Shown here: positions 1 to 8,300 of the stretch, one piece after another
How the letters are laid out: every line of letters starts with the position of its first letter
Position numbering within the stretch: position 1 is the stretch's first letter
Assembly: GCA_031268055.1 (NCBI GenBank)
Contig: JAIRXY010000277.1
Coordinates: 1-8,308 of the forward strand
Reading direction: 5' to 3'
From: Prevotellaceae bacterium
GTDB taxonomy: Bacteria; Bacteroidota; Bacteroidia; Bacteroidales; UBA932
Length of the DNA stretch: 8,308 bases
Made by a program: the position numbers and the translations under genes
Notes under the pieces: model-generated
Database searches by the model: none
What the model saw: the letters and a program-made list of their open reading frames with translations, nothing else
What the model was told of the DNA's origin: nothing

Positions 1-1314
1 TGTGGCACCATTGACGGACGGCTGGTTTACGTCTTTTCGCAGGATTTCACCGTCTTTGGAGGCTCGCTCTCCGAAACGATGGCGCTCAAGATGTGCAAAA
101 TGCTCGACCAAGCCATGAAAATGGGCGCGCCCGTAATCGGCATCAACGACTCCGGGGGCGCGCGCATACAGGAGGGCGTTAACGCGCTGGCCGGCTACAC
201 CGAAATTTTTCAGCGCAACATTCTGGCCTCCGGCGTTATTCCGCAAATCTCGGCAATCTTTGGCCCTTGCGCCGGCGGCGCAGTCTACTCGCCTGCCCTC
301 ACCGACTTCACCATCATGAAGAAAGATACCAGCTACATGTTCCTTACCGGCCCCAAGGTGGTGAAAACCGTAACCGGCGAAGACGTAACGCAAGAGCAGC
401 TGGGCGGAGCGTCGGTGCACGCCTCAAAGTCGGGCGTGGCGCACTTCGTTAGCAGCACAGAGGAGGAAGGCCTTTCGCTCATCCGCAAGCTGGTGAGCTA
501 CCTGCCGCAAAACAACCTTGAGGAAGCGCCGCTGGCCGTCTGCAACGACCCCATCGACCGCCAGGAGGAATCGCTCAACGGAATTATCCCCGACAGCCCC
601 ACCAAGCCCTACGATGTGTGCGACGTTATCAGGCTAATCGTCGATAACGGCGAGTACCTCGAAGTGCAGAGCGCTTTTGCGCCCAACATCATCACGGCAT
701 TTGCGCGCTTCAATGGCATCTCGGTAGGCGTAGTGGCCAACCAGCCTAAGTACCTCGCCGGCGTGCTCGACATCAACGCTTCGCGCAAGGCCGCTCGCTT
801 TGTACGCTTTTGCGACGCGTTCAACATTCCGCTGGTTACGCTGGTAGATGTGCCCGGGTTCCTGCCCGGCACGGCGCAAGAGTATGGCGGCGTTATTCTG
901 CACGGCGCAAAGCTGCTCTACGCATACGGCGAAGCCACCGTCCCCAAGATTACGGTGACGCTACGCAAATCCTACGGCGGCGCCTACTGCGTGATGAGCT
1001 CCAAGCACCTGCGCGGCGACCTCAACTACGCATGGCCCAGCGCCGAGATTGCTGTTATGGGAGCGCAAGGCGCCATAGGGGTGCTCTACGGCAAGGAAAT
1101 TGCCGCTGCCGAAGACCCGAAAAAGGTAACGGAAACCCGAACGGAGGAGTACATATCAAAGTTTGCCAACCCCTACAACGCAGCCCGCTACGGGTATATT
1201 GACGATATTATTTTGCCTACCAATACGCGCTTTCGCATCATCCGCGCGCTACAGCAGCTGGCTACCAAAAAGTTGAACAACCCTGCAAAAAAGCATGATA
1301 ATTTGCCACTGTAA
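1..1314 (+). CDS. mmdA: Methylmalonyl-CoA decarboxylase alpha subunit (carboxyltransferase), 5' end missing
   Basis: This is the biotin-dependent acyl-CoA carboxyltransferase subunit. It moves the carboxyl group of an acyl-CoA, probably (S)-methylmalonyl-CoA, onto the biotin of the MmdC partner in the cytoplasm. The frame is open from base 1 (the first codon seen is Cys), so 437 residues are present. Family members run to roughly 510-520, so about 75-85 N-terminal residues lie upstream; the ATG at 79 is internal. Counting from the first codon, the N-terminal oxyanion-hole motif GGARIQEG is at 52-59, [11 protein letters not shown] at 90-100, [15 protein letters not shown] follows near 135-149, and the second oxyanion-hole motif YGGAYCVM is at 325-332. 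The tail ends KKHDNLPL, as is usual for PccB/MmdA proteins. Family membership is clear. The decarboxylase rather than carboxylase role is inferred from the OadG, biotin-carrier and OadB genes directly downstream. Glutaconyl-CoA or malonyl-CoA as substrate is not strictly excluded. Confidence 0.95.
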   Translation, partial: CGTIDGRLVYVFSQDFTVFGGSLSETMALKMCKMLDQAMKMGAPVIGINDSGGARIQEGVNALAGYTEIFQRNILASGVIPQISAIFGPCAGGAVYSPALTDFTIMKKDTSYMFLTGPKVVKTVTGEDVTQEQLGGASVHASKSGVAHFVSSTEEEGLSLIRKLVSYLPQNNLEEAPLAVCNDPIDRQEESLNGIIPDSPTKPYDVCDVIRLIVDNGEYLEVQSAFAPNIITAFARFNGISVGVVANQPKYLAGVLDINASRKAARFVRFCDAFNIPLVTLVDVPGFLPGTAQEYGGVILHGAKLLYAYGEATVPKITVTLRKSYGGAYCVMSSKHLRGDLNYAWPSAEIAVMGAQGAIGVLYGKEIAAAEDPKKVTETRTEEYISKFANPYNAARYGYIDDIILPTNTRFRIIRALQQLATKKLNNPAKKHDNLPL

Positions 1315-1330
1315 AATACCTAATAGCTCA

Positions 1331-2296
1331 ATGAACTCAATGATTCAACGATTTTTTTATACACGTTTTTCGGCCTCCGTTTTTTCGGCCTGCCGAAAAA
1401 AAATTGGAATGCAGGGGCTTGCCGTTCTTGCCGTGGCAATGCTGTGGTCGTTTGGCGCGCAGGGGCAGAGAACAACCGACTTGCGCCTCAACGAATTTAT
1501 GGCCATCAACAAAACCAACTACGAGGATGACTTTGGCGAGCGCAGCTCATGGATTGAAGTTTTCAACTCCTCGTATGGTACGGTTGACATTGGCGGGTGC
1601 TACCTGAGCGACGACATCAACAACCTCAAGAAGTACCCTATCCCCAAGGGCGACGTGCTAACGAGCATCAAGCCGCGGCAGCACGTCATTTTTTGGGCCG
1701 ACAACAAGCCTACGCACGGTACGTTTCACCTCAACTTCTGGATAGACGATACGCGCTTTCTGGCGCTTACCAGCAGCGACGGACGTACGATTATCGACAG
1801 CCTCACCTACCCCGAGCAAGCTGCCGACGTGAGCTACGGCCGTAGCGAGGACGGCGCGGGCGTGTGGCATTTCTGCGAGCGCACTACGCCAAGCACCAAC
1901 AATACGCTGGTGCAGCTGGAGGCCGCCAGCGACCGCTTTAAAACGTACGATCCAACCGGAATAGTCATGACCATTACCGCCATGACGGTAGTGTTTTTGG
2001 CGCTCTTTCTGCTGTTTATCATCTTTAAGCGCGTAGGGAAAACCGCCCTTTGGATTATTGCGCTACGGGGCAAAAAAATACCAAAAGAAAGCCCTGCACA
2101 GGTAACCGTGTCGGGCGAAAAGCAGCAACCTTCGCCGGGCGCTGTCTTCGCTGCTATTGCATACGCCCTGCGACAGTATGAGCTCGAGATGAGCGAACTC
2201 GAATCTAATGTGCTCACTATTAATAAAATATCAAAAACCTATTCGCCGTGGAACTCTAAAATTTACACGCTACGCGAAACTCCGGTTAAAAAGTAA
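1331..2296 (+). CDS. OadG-family decarboxylase subunit (gamma/delta type) fused to a lamin-tail domain
   Basis: This is a membrane subunit of the Na+-pumping decarboxylase, in the place held by mmdD/oadG in other operons. From the ATG at 1331 it has 321 residues. Residues 1-45 look like a signal peptide or anchor, with Arg and Lys-Lys ahead of a hydrophobic run ending SFGAQG. Residues about 50-190 form a lamin-tail (LTD) fold, starting LRLNEFMAIN and containing WIEVFNSS and the GCYLSDD turn. One membrane helix spans about 211-232, followed by basic KRVGK. The 235-321 tail ends SPWNSKIYTLRE, a signature I associate with Bacteroidetes OadG proteins. Known OadG subunits are short anchors that help assemble the complex; the LTD should face the periplasm. 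Three starts are possible: 1295 (overlaps mmdA), 1331 and 1409. I chose 1331 because it keeps the basic n-region and clears the mmdA stop, but 1409 is a real rival because a hairpin lies between them. Confidence 0.85.
   Translation: MNSMIQRFFYTRFSASVFSACRKKIGMQGLAVLAVAMLWSFGAQGQRTTDLRLNEFMAINKTNYEDDFGERSSWIEVFNSSYGTVDIGGCYLSDDINNLKKYPIPKGDVLTSIKPRQHVIFWADNKPTHGTFHLNFWIDDTRFLALTSSDGRTIIDSLTYPEQAADVSYGRSEDGAGVWHFCERTTPSTNNTLVQLEAASDRFKTYDPTGIVMTITAMTVVFLALFLLFIIFKRVGKTALWIIALRGKKIPKESPAQVTVSGEKQQPSPGAVFAAIAYALRQYELEMSELESNVLTINKISKTYSPWNSKIYTLRETPVKK
1380..1401. repeat. T/A-rich perfect inverted repeat in the 5' part of the OadG gene
   Basis: Bases 1380-1389 (TTTTTTCGGC) are the exact reverse complement of 1392-1401, with only CT between. 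In RNA this would be a nine-pair stem closed by a CCUG tetraloop. The left half also forms a direct repeat: TTTTTCGGCCT occurs at 1366-1376 and again at 1381-1391. It lies between the mmdA stop and the alternative ATG at 1409, so it is either coding for the signal-peptide n-region or a leader hairpin between the two genes. It could tune expression between mmdA and the downstream subunits; that is inference. Confidence 0.6.
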
Positions 2297-2316
2297 GAAA
2301 CTATTGAATAACACTC

Positions 2317-2751
2317 ATGAAAGGTTATAAACTGAAAATAAACGGTAACGACTATAAAGTTGTAGTGAAAGATGTTGAGGGCAACACCGCCGAGGTGGAG
2401 GTGAATGGCACTCATTACCACGTTGAAATAGAACGCCCTGTGGCGCAGGTGAGCAAAACGCCCAAGCTGGTGCAAACGCCTGCCATTCCGTCGGGCGATT
2501 CGCACCAAGCCCTCGCCAAGACGTCAGCCCCCGGCTCCGCCAGCGCCATCAAGTCGCCGCTGCCCGGCGTTATACTTGACGTGTACGTAAAAGAGGGCGA
2601 TACGGTAGCGGTAGGGCAAAAGCTGCTCCTGCTTGAGGCTATGAAAATGGAAAATAACGTTGAGGCAGACCACGCCGGAAAAGTTACCTCCGTAAAAGTC
2701 AAGCAAGGTGATTCGATACTGGAAGGCGCTGTACTTGTAATCATTGAATAA
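2317..2751 (+). CDS. mmdC: Biotin carboxyl carrier subunit of the Na+-pumping decarboxylase
   Basis: This is the mobile biotin arm of the complex. It accepts CO2 from the acyl-CoA at the MmdA site and carries it to the membrane subunit MmdB. It has 144 residues, a normal size. Residues 1-40 are a small beta-rich N-terminal segment (KLKINGNDYKV, then AEVEVNGTHYHVEIE). Residues about 42-75 are a flexible Pro/Ala/Ser-rich linker. Residues 76-144 are the biotinyl-lipoyl domain, opening IKSPLPGVI and holding the canonical EAMKM motif, with Lys110 as the biotinylated residue. The Gly-Asp turn at KQGDSIL is also present. The ATG follows the OadG stop by 20 bases and the stop is nine bases before mmdB, so it is clearly cotranscribed. 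Biotinylation would require a BirA-type ligase, which is not in this window. Confidence 0.95.
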   Translation: MKGYKLKINGNDYKVVVKDVEGNTAEVEVNGTHYHVEIERPVAQVSKTPKLVQTPAIPSGDSHQALAKTSAPGSASAIKSPLPGVILDVYVKEGDTVAVGQKLLLLEAMKMENNVEADHAGKVTSVKVKQGDSILEGAVLVIIE

Positions 2752-2760
2752 TACTGAATC

Positions 2761-3921
2761 ATGGACATAAACAGCTTATTTGGATTTTTGGGAGAAAACC
2801 TCCAGCAGTTCCTCTCCTACACGTCGTTCTCGCACATAACTTTCGGGCATATCATCATGATGTCGATAGGCTTGATATTTCTATACCTCGCCATACGCCA
2901 TGAATTTGAGCCTATGCTGCTGATACCCATTGGGTTTGGTATTCTTGTGGGAAACATTCCGTTCATGCAGGGTCTCAAGATAGGAATTTATGAAGAAGGC
3001 TCGGTGCTCAACATTCTTTACTACGGCGTTGTGCAGGGCGTTTATCCGCCGCTTATCTTTTTGGGCATTGGGGCAATGACCGATTTTTCGGCGCTCATTT
3101 CCAACCCCAAGCTCATGCTTATTGGGGCTGCGGCGCAGCTGGGTATTTTTGGCGCGTACATAGTTGCCCTGCTGCTTGGCTTTATGCCCAACGAAGCCGC
3201 CGCCATCGGCATTATTGGCGGCGCCGACGGGCCTACGGCTATCTTCCTCTCGTCGCGCCTGGCGCCCCACCTGATGGGCGCGGTGGCCATATCAGCATAC
3301 TCGTACATGGCGCTGGTGCCGGTGATACAGCCTCCCGTAATGAAGCTGCTCACAACGCGCAAAGAGCGGCTTATCCGCATGAGGCCGCCGCGCGCCGTAT
3401 CGCACTTAGAGAAGGTGATGTTTCCCGTCATTGGGCTACTGCTTACCTGCCTCATTGTGCCATCGGGCTTGCCCCTGCTGGGCATGCTGTTCTTTGGCAA
3501 CTTACTGAAAGAAAGTGGCGTAACGCGCAGGCTTGCTGAAACGGCGCGGGGTCCGCTCATTGATATTGTAACCATACTTATAGGGCTTACGGTGGGCGCC
3601 TCTACGCAGGCAACCACTTTCCTCACGTTCGATTCCGTGCGCATATTTCTGTTAGGCGCAGCGTCGTTTGTGGTGGCAACCTTTGGAGGTGTAATGTTTG
3701 TAAAAATATTCAACCTGTTCCTGAAAGAGGGAAATAAAATCAACCCGCTTATTGGCAACGCCGGTGTTTCGGCAGTGCCCGACTCTGCGCGCGTATCGCA
3801 AATAATTGGGTTGCAGTACGATAAGACTAACCATTTGCTCATGCACGCTATGGGGCCAAACGTTGCCGGCGTGATTGGCAGCGCAGTGGCAGCAGGTATT
3901 CTGCTGGGATTCTTGTCGTAG
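2761..3921 (+). CDS. mmdB: Na+-translocating decarboxylase beta subunit (OadB/MmdB)
   Basis: This integral membrane subunit decarboxylates carboxybiotin and uses the energy to export Na+. It has 386 residues, the normal OadB length, with many hydrophobic helices throughout. The hallmark IGGADGPTAIF is at about 152-162 and NPLIGNAGVSAVPDSARV at 328-345. Residues shown by mutagenesis to matter in the Klebsiella oxaloacetate decarboxylase beta subunit (recalled from the literature: Asp203, Tyr229, Asn373, Gly377, Ser382, Arg389) have evident counterparts here: Asp156, Tyr182, Asn328, Gly332, Ser337 and Arg344. The offset is constant within each block, so the pump should be functional. It is the last gene of the operon. 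Its stop at 3919-3921 is followed by A-tracts and a long inverted repeat rather than a classic U-tailed terminator. Confidence 0.96.
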   Translation: MDINSLFGFLGENLQQFLSYTSFSHITFGHIIMMSIGLIFLYLAIRHEFEPMLLIPIGFGILVGNIPFMQGLKIGIYEEGSVLNILYYGVVQGVYPPLIFLGIGAMTDFSALISNPKLMLIGAAAQLGIFGAYIVALLLGFMPNEAAAIGIIGGADGPTAIFLSSRLAPHLMGAVAISAYSYMALVPVIQPPVMKLLTTRKERLIRMRPPRAVSHLEKVMFPVIGLLLTCLIVPSGLPLLGMLFFGNLLKESGVTRRLAETARGPLIDIVTILIGLTVGASTQATTFLTFDSVRIFLLGAASFVVATFGGVMFVKIFNLFLKEGNKINPLIGNAGVSAVPDSARVSQIIGLQYDKTNHLLMHAMGPNVAGVIGSAVAAGILLGFLS

Positions 3922-3951
3922 CAAAAAAAAATGAAAAAAGAGGGCGCGTGT

Positions 3952-4011
3952 CCTCCGGCATTGCTGCTGTCCAGCGCTCAATTAGATCATTGACAGCAGC
4001 AATGCCGGAGG
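3952..4011. repeat. Perfect 20-bp inverted repeat with 20-nt loop
   Basis: The left arm 3952-3971 (CCTCCGGCATTGCTGCTGTC) is matched base for base by the reverse complement at 3992-4011, around a 20-nt AT-richer loop (3972-3991). A second helix can form outside it: 3944-3949 (GCGCGT) pairs with 4016-4021 (ACGTGC) with one G-U pair, across an internal loop of two and four bases. There is no T-run after it on the + strand. On the - strand a TTTTTT run follows about ten bases after the stem. It could stabilise the 3' end of the mmd transcript, act as an imperfect terminator, or be a remnant of a mobile repeat. Confidence 0.9.
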
Positions 4012-4033
4012 CGTTACGTGCAGATAGCCCCAC

Positions 4034-4213
4034 ATGAAGAAGTTGAGGGGAGATTATGCTATGCCTTCTCGTCAGCTCTGCGAGGAGTTGACAGTCTGTG
4101 GTGTTTGGAAGACAAAAGAGCTCGATTTTTTACATCGAACTACGGTTACGCTGTGTTATTTGCACGCAGCTATCCACGCTAAGACCTCTCGGGAGAGGAC
4201 CCGAATAATGTGA
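4034..4213 (+). CDS. Doubtful small open frame, 59 codons, no recognised family
   Basis: An ATG at 4034 opens a stop-free frame of 59 residues ending at the TGA at 4211-4213. The start reads MKKLRGDYAMPSRQ and the end TSRERTRIM. The product would be basic with three cysteines and no clear signal peptide or membrane segment. I do not recognise it. There is no good ribosome-binding site: the bases before the ATG are AGATAGCCCCAC, with an in-frame stop at 4025-4027. Several hairpins fall inside it, so the stretch may instead be a structured or decayed non-coding element. It lies 22 bases after the long inverted repeat and may belong with it. Confidence 0.2.
   Translation: MKKLRGDYAMPSRQLCEELTVCGVWKTKELDFLHRTTVTLCYLHAAIHAKTSRERTRIM
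4185..4198. repeat. Short hairpin CCTCT-CGGG-AGAGG
   Basis: A five-pair GC-rich stem with a CGGG tetraloop. It is not followed by a T-run, so it is not a convincing terminator. It sits near the end of the doubtful small frame and about 90 bases before the Wzz-like start. Confidence 0.35.
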
Positions 4214-4287
4214 CAACTTGGAATGTATTCGATATAAGAAAAATCATTATTTTTTAATTCTAAATTAAATCAACGAGCTTTGATATT

Positions 4288-5301
4288 ATGGAACAGCAAA
4301 CAAACACACAGACACCTAAAAAGGATGAAATAGATGCATTAGAGATCATCATCCTTCTCTACCGAAAGTTTAAATCATTGGCGCTCGGTATAATTTTTAT
4401 TTTGAAGGCTATACTTATTTTTTCGCTACGCAAAGTACCACACTTGTCACTGTGCGTGATGGTAGGCGCTATTGTCGGTATTGCTTTTTATCTGCTTGCG
4501 CCCAAGATTTACCGTTCTGAGGCGATTATTCGTAGCAATGACCTTGCGAGCAGCATTGTAGTTGACAACATCAAGAAGTTAAGCAGCTCTTTTCGGGGAG
4601 AAGACAAGCAAGATTTGTCGAGGTTGCTCAACATTAGCGAAAGCGACACAAAAAAATTACACAGCTTGAAAGTTTTCTATGGATTAGTATCAAGCACCGC
4701 AGGTGGTAACGACCTTGGCCTGCCTGCTTTTTATGTCAATACTGATAAGATAGATACAGTATCTAATGTCATTACAAAGTACATCAAAATTGTAGCAGAT
4801 GTACTTGACGAAGATGTTTACCCCAAGCTTATGCCGGGATTACTTCATTTTCTCAACAGCAACGCCTTTGGTAAAGAGCTGAATACGGTACGCGTAGAGC
4901 TTCTTAAATCTCAGATTGCCCATGTAGATAGGGGAATAGAAATATTGCTGCAACAGCAAGCTGTTCTTGCTACACAAAAAGAAAAAAATAATAATATTTC
5001 CTCTCTCCCTTTTCAGCTGGAGTTAAATAGTCAGAAAAACGAGGTGATACAGCTGCAAGAATCCATCGACGGGCTACATAGCAGAAAAATGGCCTTAGAG
5101 CAAGAGCTAGGCATCTTTTCGCAGCCGATCATAGTAGTTACTGATTTCAGTAAGTCTTATACTCTTGCCAAAAAGCTGTCTATCTACATGATATTGGGCG
5201 CTGCTGCTGCCTTTACGCTTGGCTTGATTGTGCTGGCGCTGCGGGAGAATCGCAAAAGAATTATCAATGCGCTTTACGACAAAAACGACGAGAAACCATA
5301 G
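4288..5301 (+). CDS. Wzz-like polysaccharide chain-length determinant / co-polymerase membrane protein
   Basis: This is probably an inner-membrane protein that controls the chain length or export of a surface polysaccharide (O-antigen or capsule type). It has 337 residues, typical of Wzz-size co-polymerases. Residues 1-30 are cytoplasmic and polar. A hydrophobic segment at about 31-46 may lie in or across the membrane. TM1 is about 53-70, followed by APKIYRSEAII, a typical entry into the Wzz periplasmic domain. Residues about 71-297 are extracytoplasmic, with a Gln/Leu/Glu-rich coiled-coil stretch at about 200-275. TM2 is about 298-317 and ends in a basic cytoplasmic tail (RENRKRI). The assignment rests on topology and local resemblance rather than a decisive motif. 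No kinase domain is fused and no polysaccharide gene cluster is visible nearby. Base composition is lower in GC than its neighbours. Its last 35 bases are shared with the next gene. Confidence 0.75.
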   Translation: MEQQTNTQTPKKDEIDALEIIILLYRKFKSLALGIIFILKAILIFSLRKVPHLSLCVMVGAIVGIAFYLLAPKIYRSEAIIRSNDLASSIVVDNIKKLSSSFRGEDKQDLSRLLNISESDTKKLHSLKVFYGLVSSTAGGNDLGLPAFYVNTDKIDTVSNVITKYIKIVADVLDEDVYPKLMPGLLHFLNSNAFGKELNTVRVELLKSQIAHVDRGIEILLQQQAVLATQKEKNNNISSLPFQLELNSQKNEVIQLQESIDGLHSRKMALEQELGIFSQPIIVVTDFSKSYTLAKKLSIYMILGAAAAFTLGLIVLALRENRKRIINALYDKNDEKP

Positions 5302-8300
5302 GGGCTTGGCCATCAAGCTGCCAATTTGCCTTACGCTTGCTTTTACCATACATGTGCTTGTGCTTGCGCAGCCGCGCACAAGCCTTATCAAAACGCTTGA
5401 GATGCCGGAGCCATGGGCAGATTCGCTCTTGGCAACGCTCAGCACGCGCGAAAAAATAGGCCAGCTAATGATGGTAGCGGCCTACTCCAATAAAAGCGGT
5501 AGCGCGCACGTTGCCGAAATTGCCGATTTGGTGGCGCGACAAAAAGTAGGCGGCATTATTTTTTTTCAAGGTACGGCCGCTAAGCAGGCCGAACTGACCA
5601 ACTACTACCAATCTCTCTCCACCATACCGCTGCTTATCGGCATGGATGCCGAGTGGGGGGTGGGGATGAGGTTGGATAGCGTTCCCAATTTTCCTTTTCA
5701 AATTGCGCTGGGCGCCCTGCAAAACGATTCGCTCATCTACCGCATGGGCGTGGAGATTGCCAAGCAGTTCAAGCAGCTGGGCATGCACATTAACTTTGCT
5801 CCCGTGGCCGACGTGAACAGCAACCCCGAAAATCCGGTTATCAACGCACGCTCCTTTGGGGAAGACCCGCAGGCCGTAGCGCGTAAGTGCGTTGCATATA
5901 CCAACGGCTTGCAGGACAACGGAGTAATAGCATGCGCCAAGCATTTTCCCGGGCATGGCAATACCGACAAGGATTCGCATAGCGAGCTCCCTACGCTGCA
6001 CAGCAGCCGAAGAACTTTTGAGCAGGTTGACCTCTTCCCCTTCCGAAAGCTGATTGACAACGGCATTGGTAGCGTCATGGTGGGACACCTCAGCGTGCCA
6101 AGGCTGGACGCAAGCGGACAGATGTCGAGCCTTTCTCAAAAGCTGTCCGGCAACCTGCTTCGCAAAAAGCTTAATTTTAAAGGGCTGCTATTCAGCGATG
6201 GCATGCAAATGCAGGCGGTATCGCAGCGCTACTCCTACACCGAGGCCAACCTGAAAGCTTTGCTGGCCGGTAGCGATATGCTCATTTATCCGCTCAACGT
6301 TGAGCTCAGCATCGACCTCATAGAAGAAGCCGTAAACAGCGGGTTGTTTCCCGTAGAGCTGCTCAACCAGAAATGCCTGCGCGTGCTCAAGGCTAAGCGC
6401 TGGCTGGGGTTGAGCGGCGGTAGCCAGCCGGTAGATGTTGCCAACCTCAGCAGGCGACTTTTTCCACAAAGCGCACAGCGCCTTCGCGCGCAGCTTATAG
6501 AGTCGGCCATAACCATAGCAGCCGACAAAAACAGCTTCTTGCCCATAAAGCGCTTGGATACGCTACGCATAGCCTACATCGAGGTAAGCAAAAATAACCG
6601 CAACAACACGTTTCTGAGGGTAGCGCGCCGCTACGCTTCGCTCAACCTGTACAAGGTTGACCAAACCAACCCTGCCGATTACGATTCGCTCATGCAAAAG
6701 CTGCATGACTACAACTTGGTAATTGTTGGCTATATGGATATTAACCAGCGCGCGCCGCAGCGCAACTTCGACTTGGACAAGTCTTTTTGCAGGTGGCTAA
6801 CGCAGCTGGCGATGAGCAAGCGCACGGTGCTTGCGCTGTACGCCAACCCCTACGTGATGCCCAAGATAGATAGCAGCCAAAAATTTGAAAGCGTGCTGCT
6901 GGCCTACAACAACGAGAGCGAATACCAGCGCGCGGCTGCCCATGCGCTGTTTGGCGCAAATCCTGTCTTGGGTAAAAGCTCCGTTGCCGTGCCCAAGTAC
7001 ATAAAGGTAGGCGAGGGCGTACAGAAACCGGCGCGAACTCGCCTCAAGTACGGTACGCCGCTGGAGCTCAGCATAGCTCCGGAGCGGCTGACGGCGGTAG
7101 ATTCGATGGCGCTCAACGCTATCAGCATGCAGGCTTTCCCCGGATGTCAGGTGCTGGCTGCGCACAAGGGTGTGATTTTTTACCACAAAGCGTTTGGCTA
7201 CCACACCTACCGAAACGAAGACCGCGTGGCGCTCAGCGACTTGTACGACATGGCCTCCGTTACAAAAATCACGGCTACGCTGCCCGTGATTATGAAGATG
7301 GAGGAAAATAAGGACATTGGCCTTAACGATATGATAGGGAAGTACATTGCGCTTGACCAATCAAGCGACAAGGCGAAGCTCGTGGTGCGCGATATACTGC
7401 TGCACCAATCCGGGCTAAAGGCGTGGATTCCTATCCATGTAGCGTTTCTGCGCCCCGTGTTTGCAGACCAGCCGCTGCTCAGCGTATCGCAATCCGAAAC
7501 GCACCCCTTCAAGCTCTACTCGCACACGTACCTCAACAAGTTCCACACGCTGGACACCGCGTTTTTCAGCTCCGAATGTCGGCCGGACTACCCTTTTCCT
7601 GTTGCCGACAGCATTTACGCCCATAGCGCAATTAGAGAAAAAGTTTACCAGCTGATAGATAACAGCCCGCTCTTGGAAAATCGCTACCGGTACAGCGACC
7701 TTGGCTTTTACTACATGCAGCGGGTGATAGAAAGCGTGTCGGGCAAAGGGCTGGATGTGATGGCCGACAGCTTGTTTTACAGTCCGCTGGGTATGAAATC
7801 GACAGCTTACTTTCCGCTGCAAAAGTTTGACCGAACGCGCATTGCCCCCACCGAATGGGAGTATTCGTTCCGCCGCCAACTCATTCATGGCTACGTGCAC
7901 GACCACGGCGCAGCTACCGTGGGAGGCGTAGCCGGACATGCGGGCTTATTCTCCACCACCTACGATATGGCAAAAATGATGCAAATGTTTCTGTGGCGCG
8001 GCAGCTACGGCGGCACGCAGCTGCTAAAACCCGAAACAGTGGACAAATTTACCAGCCGCAGCGCTGCCGGCAACCGGCGCGGGCTGGGCTTTGATAAGCC
8101 GGAGCTGAATCCGCAAAAGGCAAGCCCTGTGTGCCCCGAAGCTTCGCCGGAAAGCTTCGGACATTCGGGCTTTACCGGTACGTTTGTTTGGGTTGACCCG
8201 CAGCGCGAGCTGGTGTACATATTCCTCTCCAACCGCGTACACCCCGACAGCAACAACAACCTGATTACCACTACCGGTATACGCACCAACATGCTTCGCG

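Larger units (their letters stand above)
3922..4287. other. 366-bp intergenic region between the decarboxylase operon and the Wzz-like gene
   Basis: No confident gene is present. In order it holds two A-tracts (3923-3931 and 3935-3939, separated by ATG), the long inverted repeat at 3952-4011, a doubtful 59-codon open frame at 4034-4213, a hairpin CTTCTCG/CGAGGAG around 4065-4087 with one G-U pair, a short TCGAT/ATCGA hairpin around 4123-4139, a five-pair hairpin at 4185-4198, and an AT-rich leader from about 4239 to the Wzz start. A weak promoter-like pair, TTGGAA at 4218 and TATAAG at 4233, has spacing too short for a normal promoter. No clear Bacteroidetes TTTG/TAnnTTTG promoter, tRNA or familiar riboswitch was seen. 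Confidence 0.7.

Noticed and set aside
79..1314. mmdA starting at the ATG at 79
   Set aside because: The frame is open and family-like from base 1 ([21 protein letters not shown] precedes it), so this Met is internal to a gene cut by the window edge.
3042..3842. 266-codon open frame on the - strand inside mmdB
   Set aside because: It is antisense to a gene with clear conserved OadB motifs, its translation shows no coherent family or membrane pattern, and GC-rich codons on the other strand explain the lack of stops.
3922..4011. Classic rho-independent terminator for the mmd operon
   Set aside because: The stem is right but no T-run follows it on the + strand, and the A-tracts lie upstream. 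I list it as an inverted repeat instead.
3848..4033. 61-codon - strand frame covering the mmdB end and the palindrome
   Set aside because: Half lies antisense to mmdB and half is the palindrome itself, so the frame is a by-product of the repeat.
5465..6139. 224-codon open frame on the - strand inside the GH3 domain
   Set aside because: It is the complement of a catalytic domain with intact GH3 motifs. The translation is rich in His/Arg/Val with no recognisable domain.
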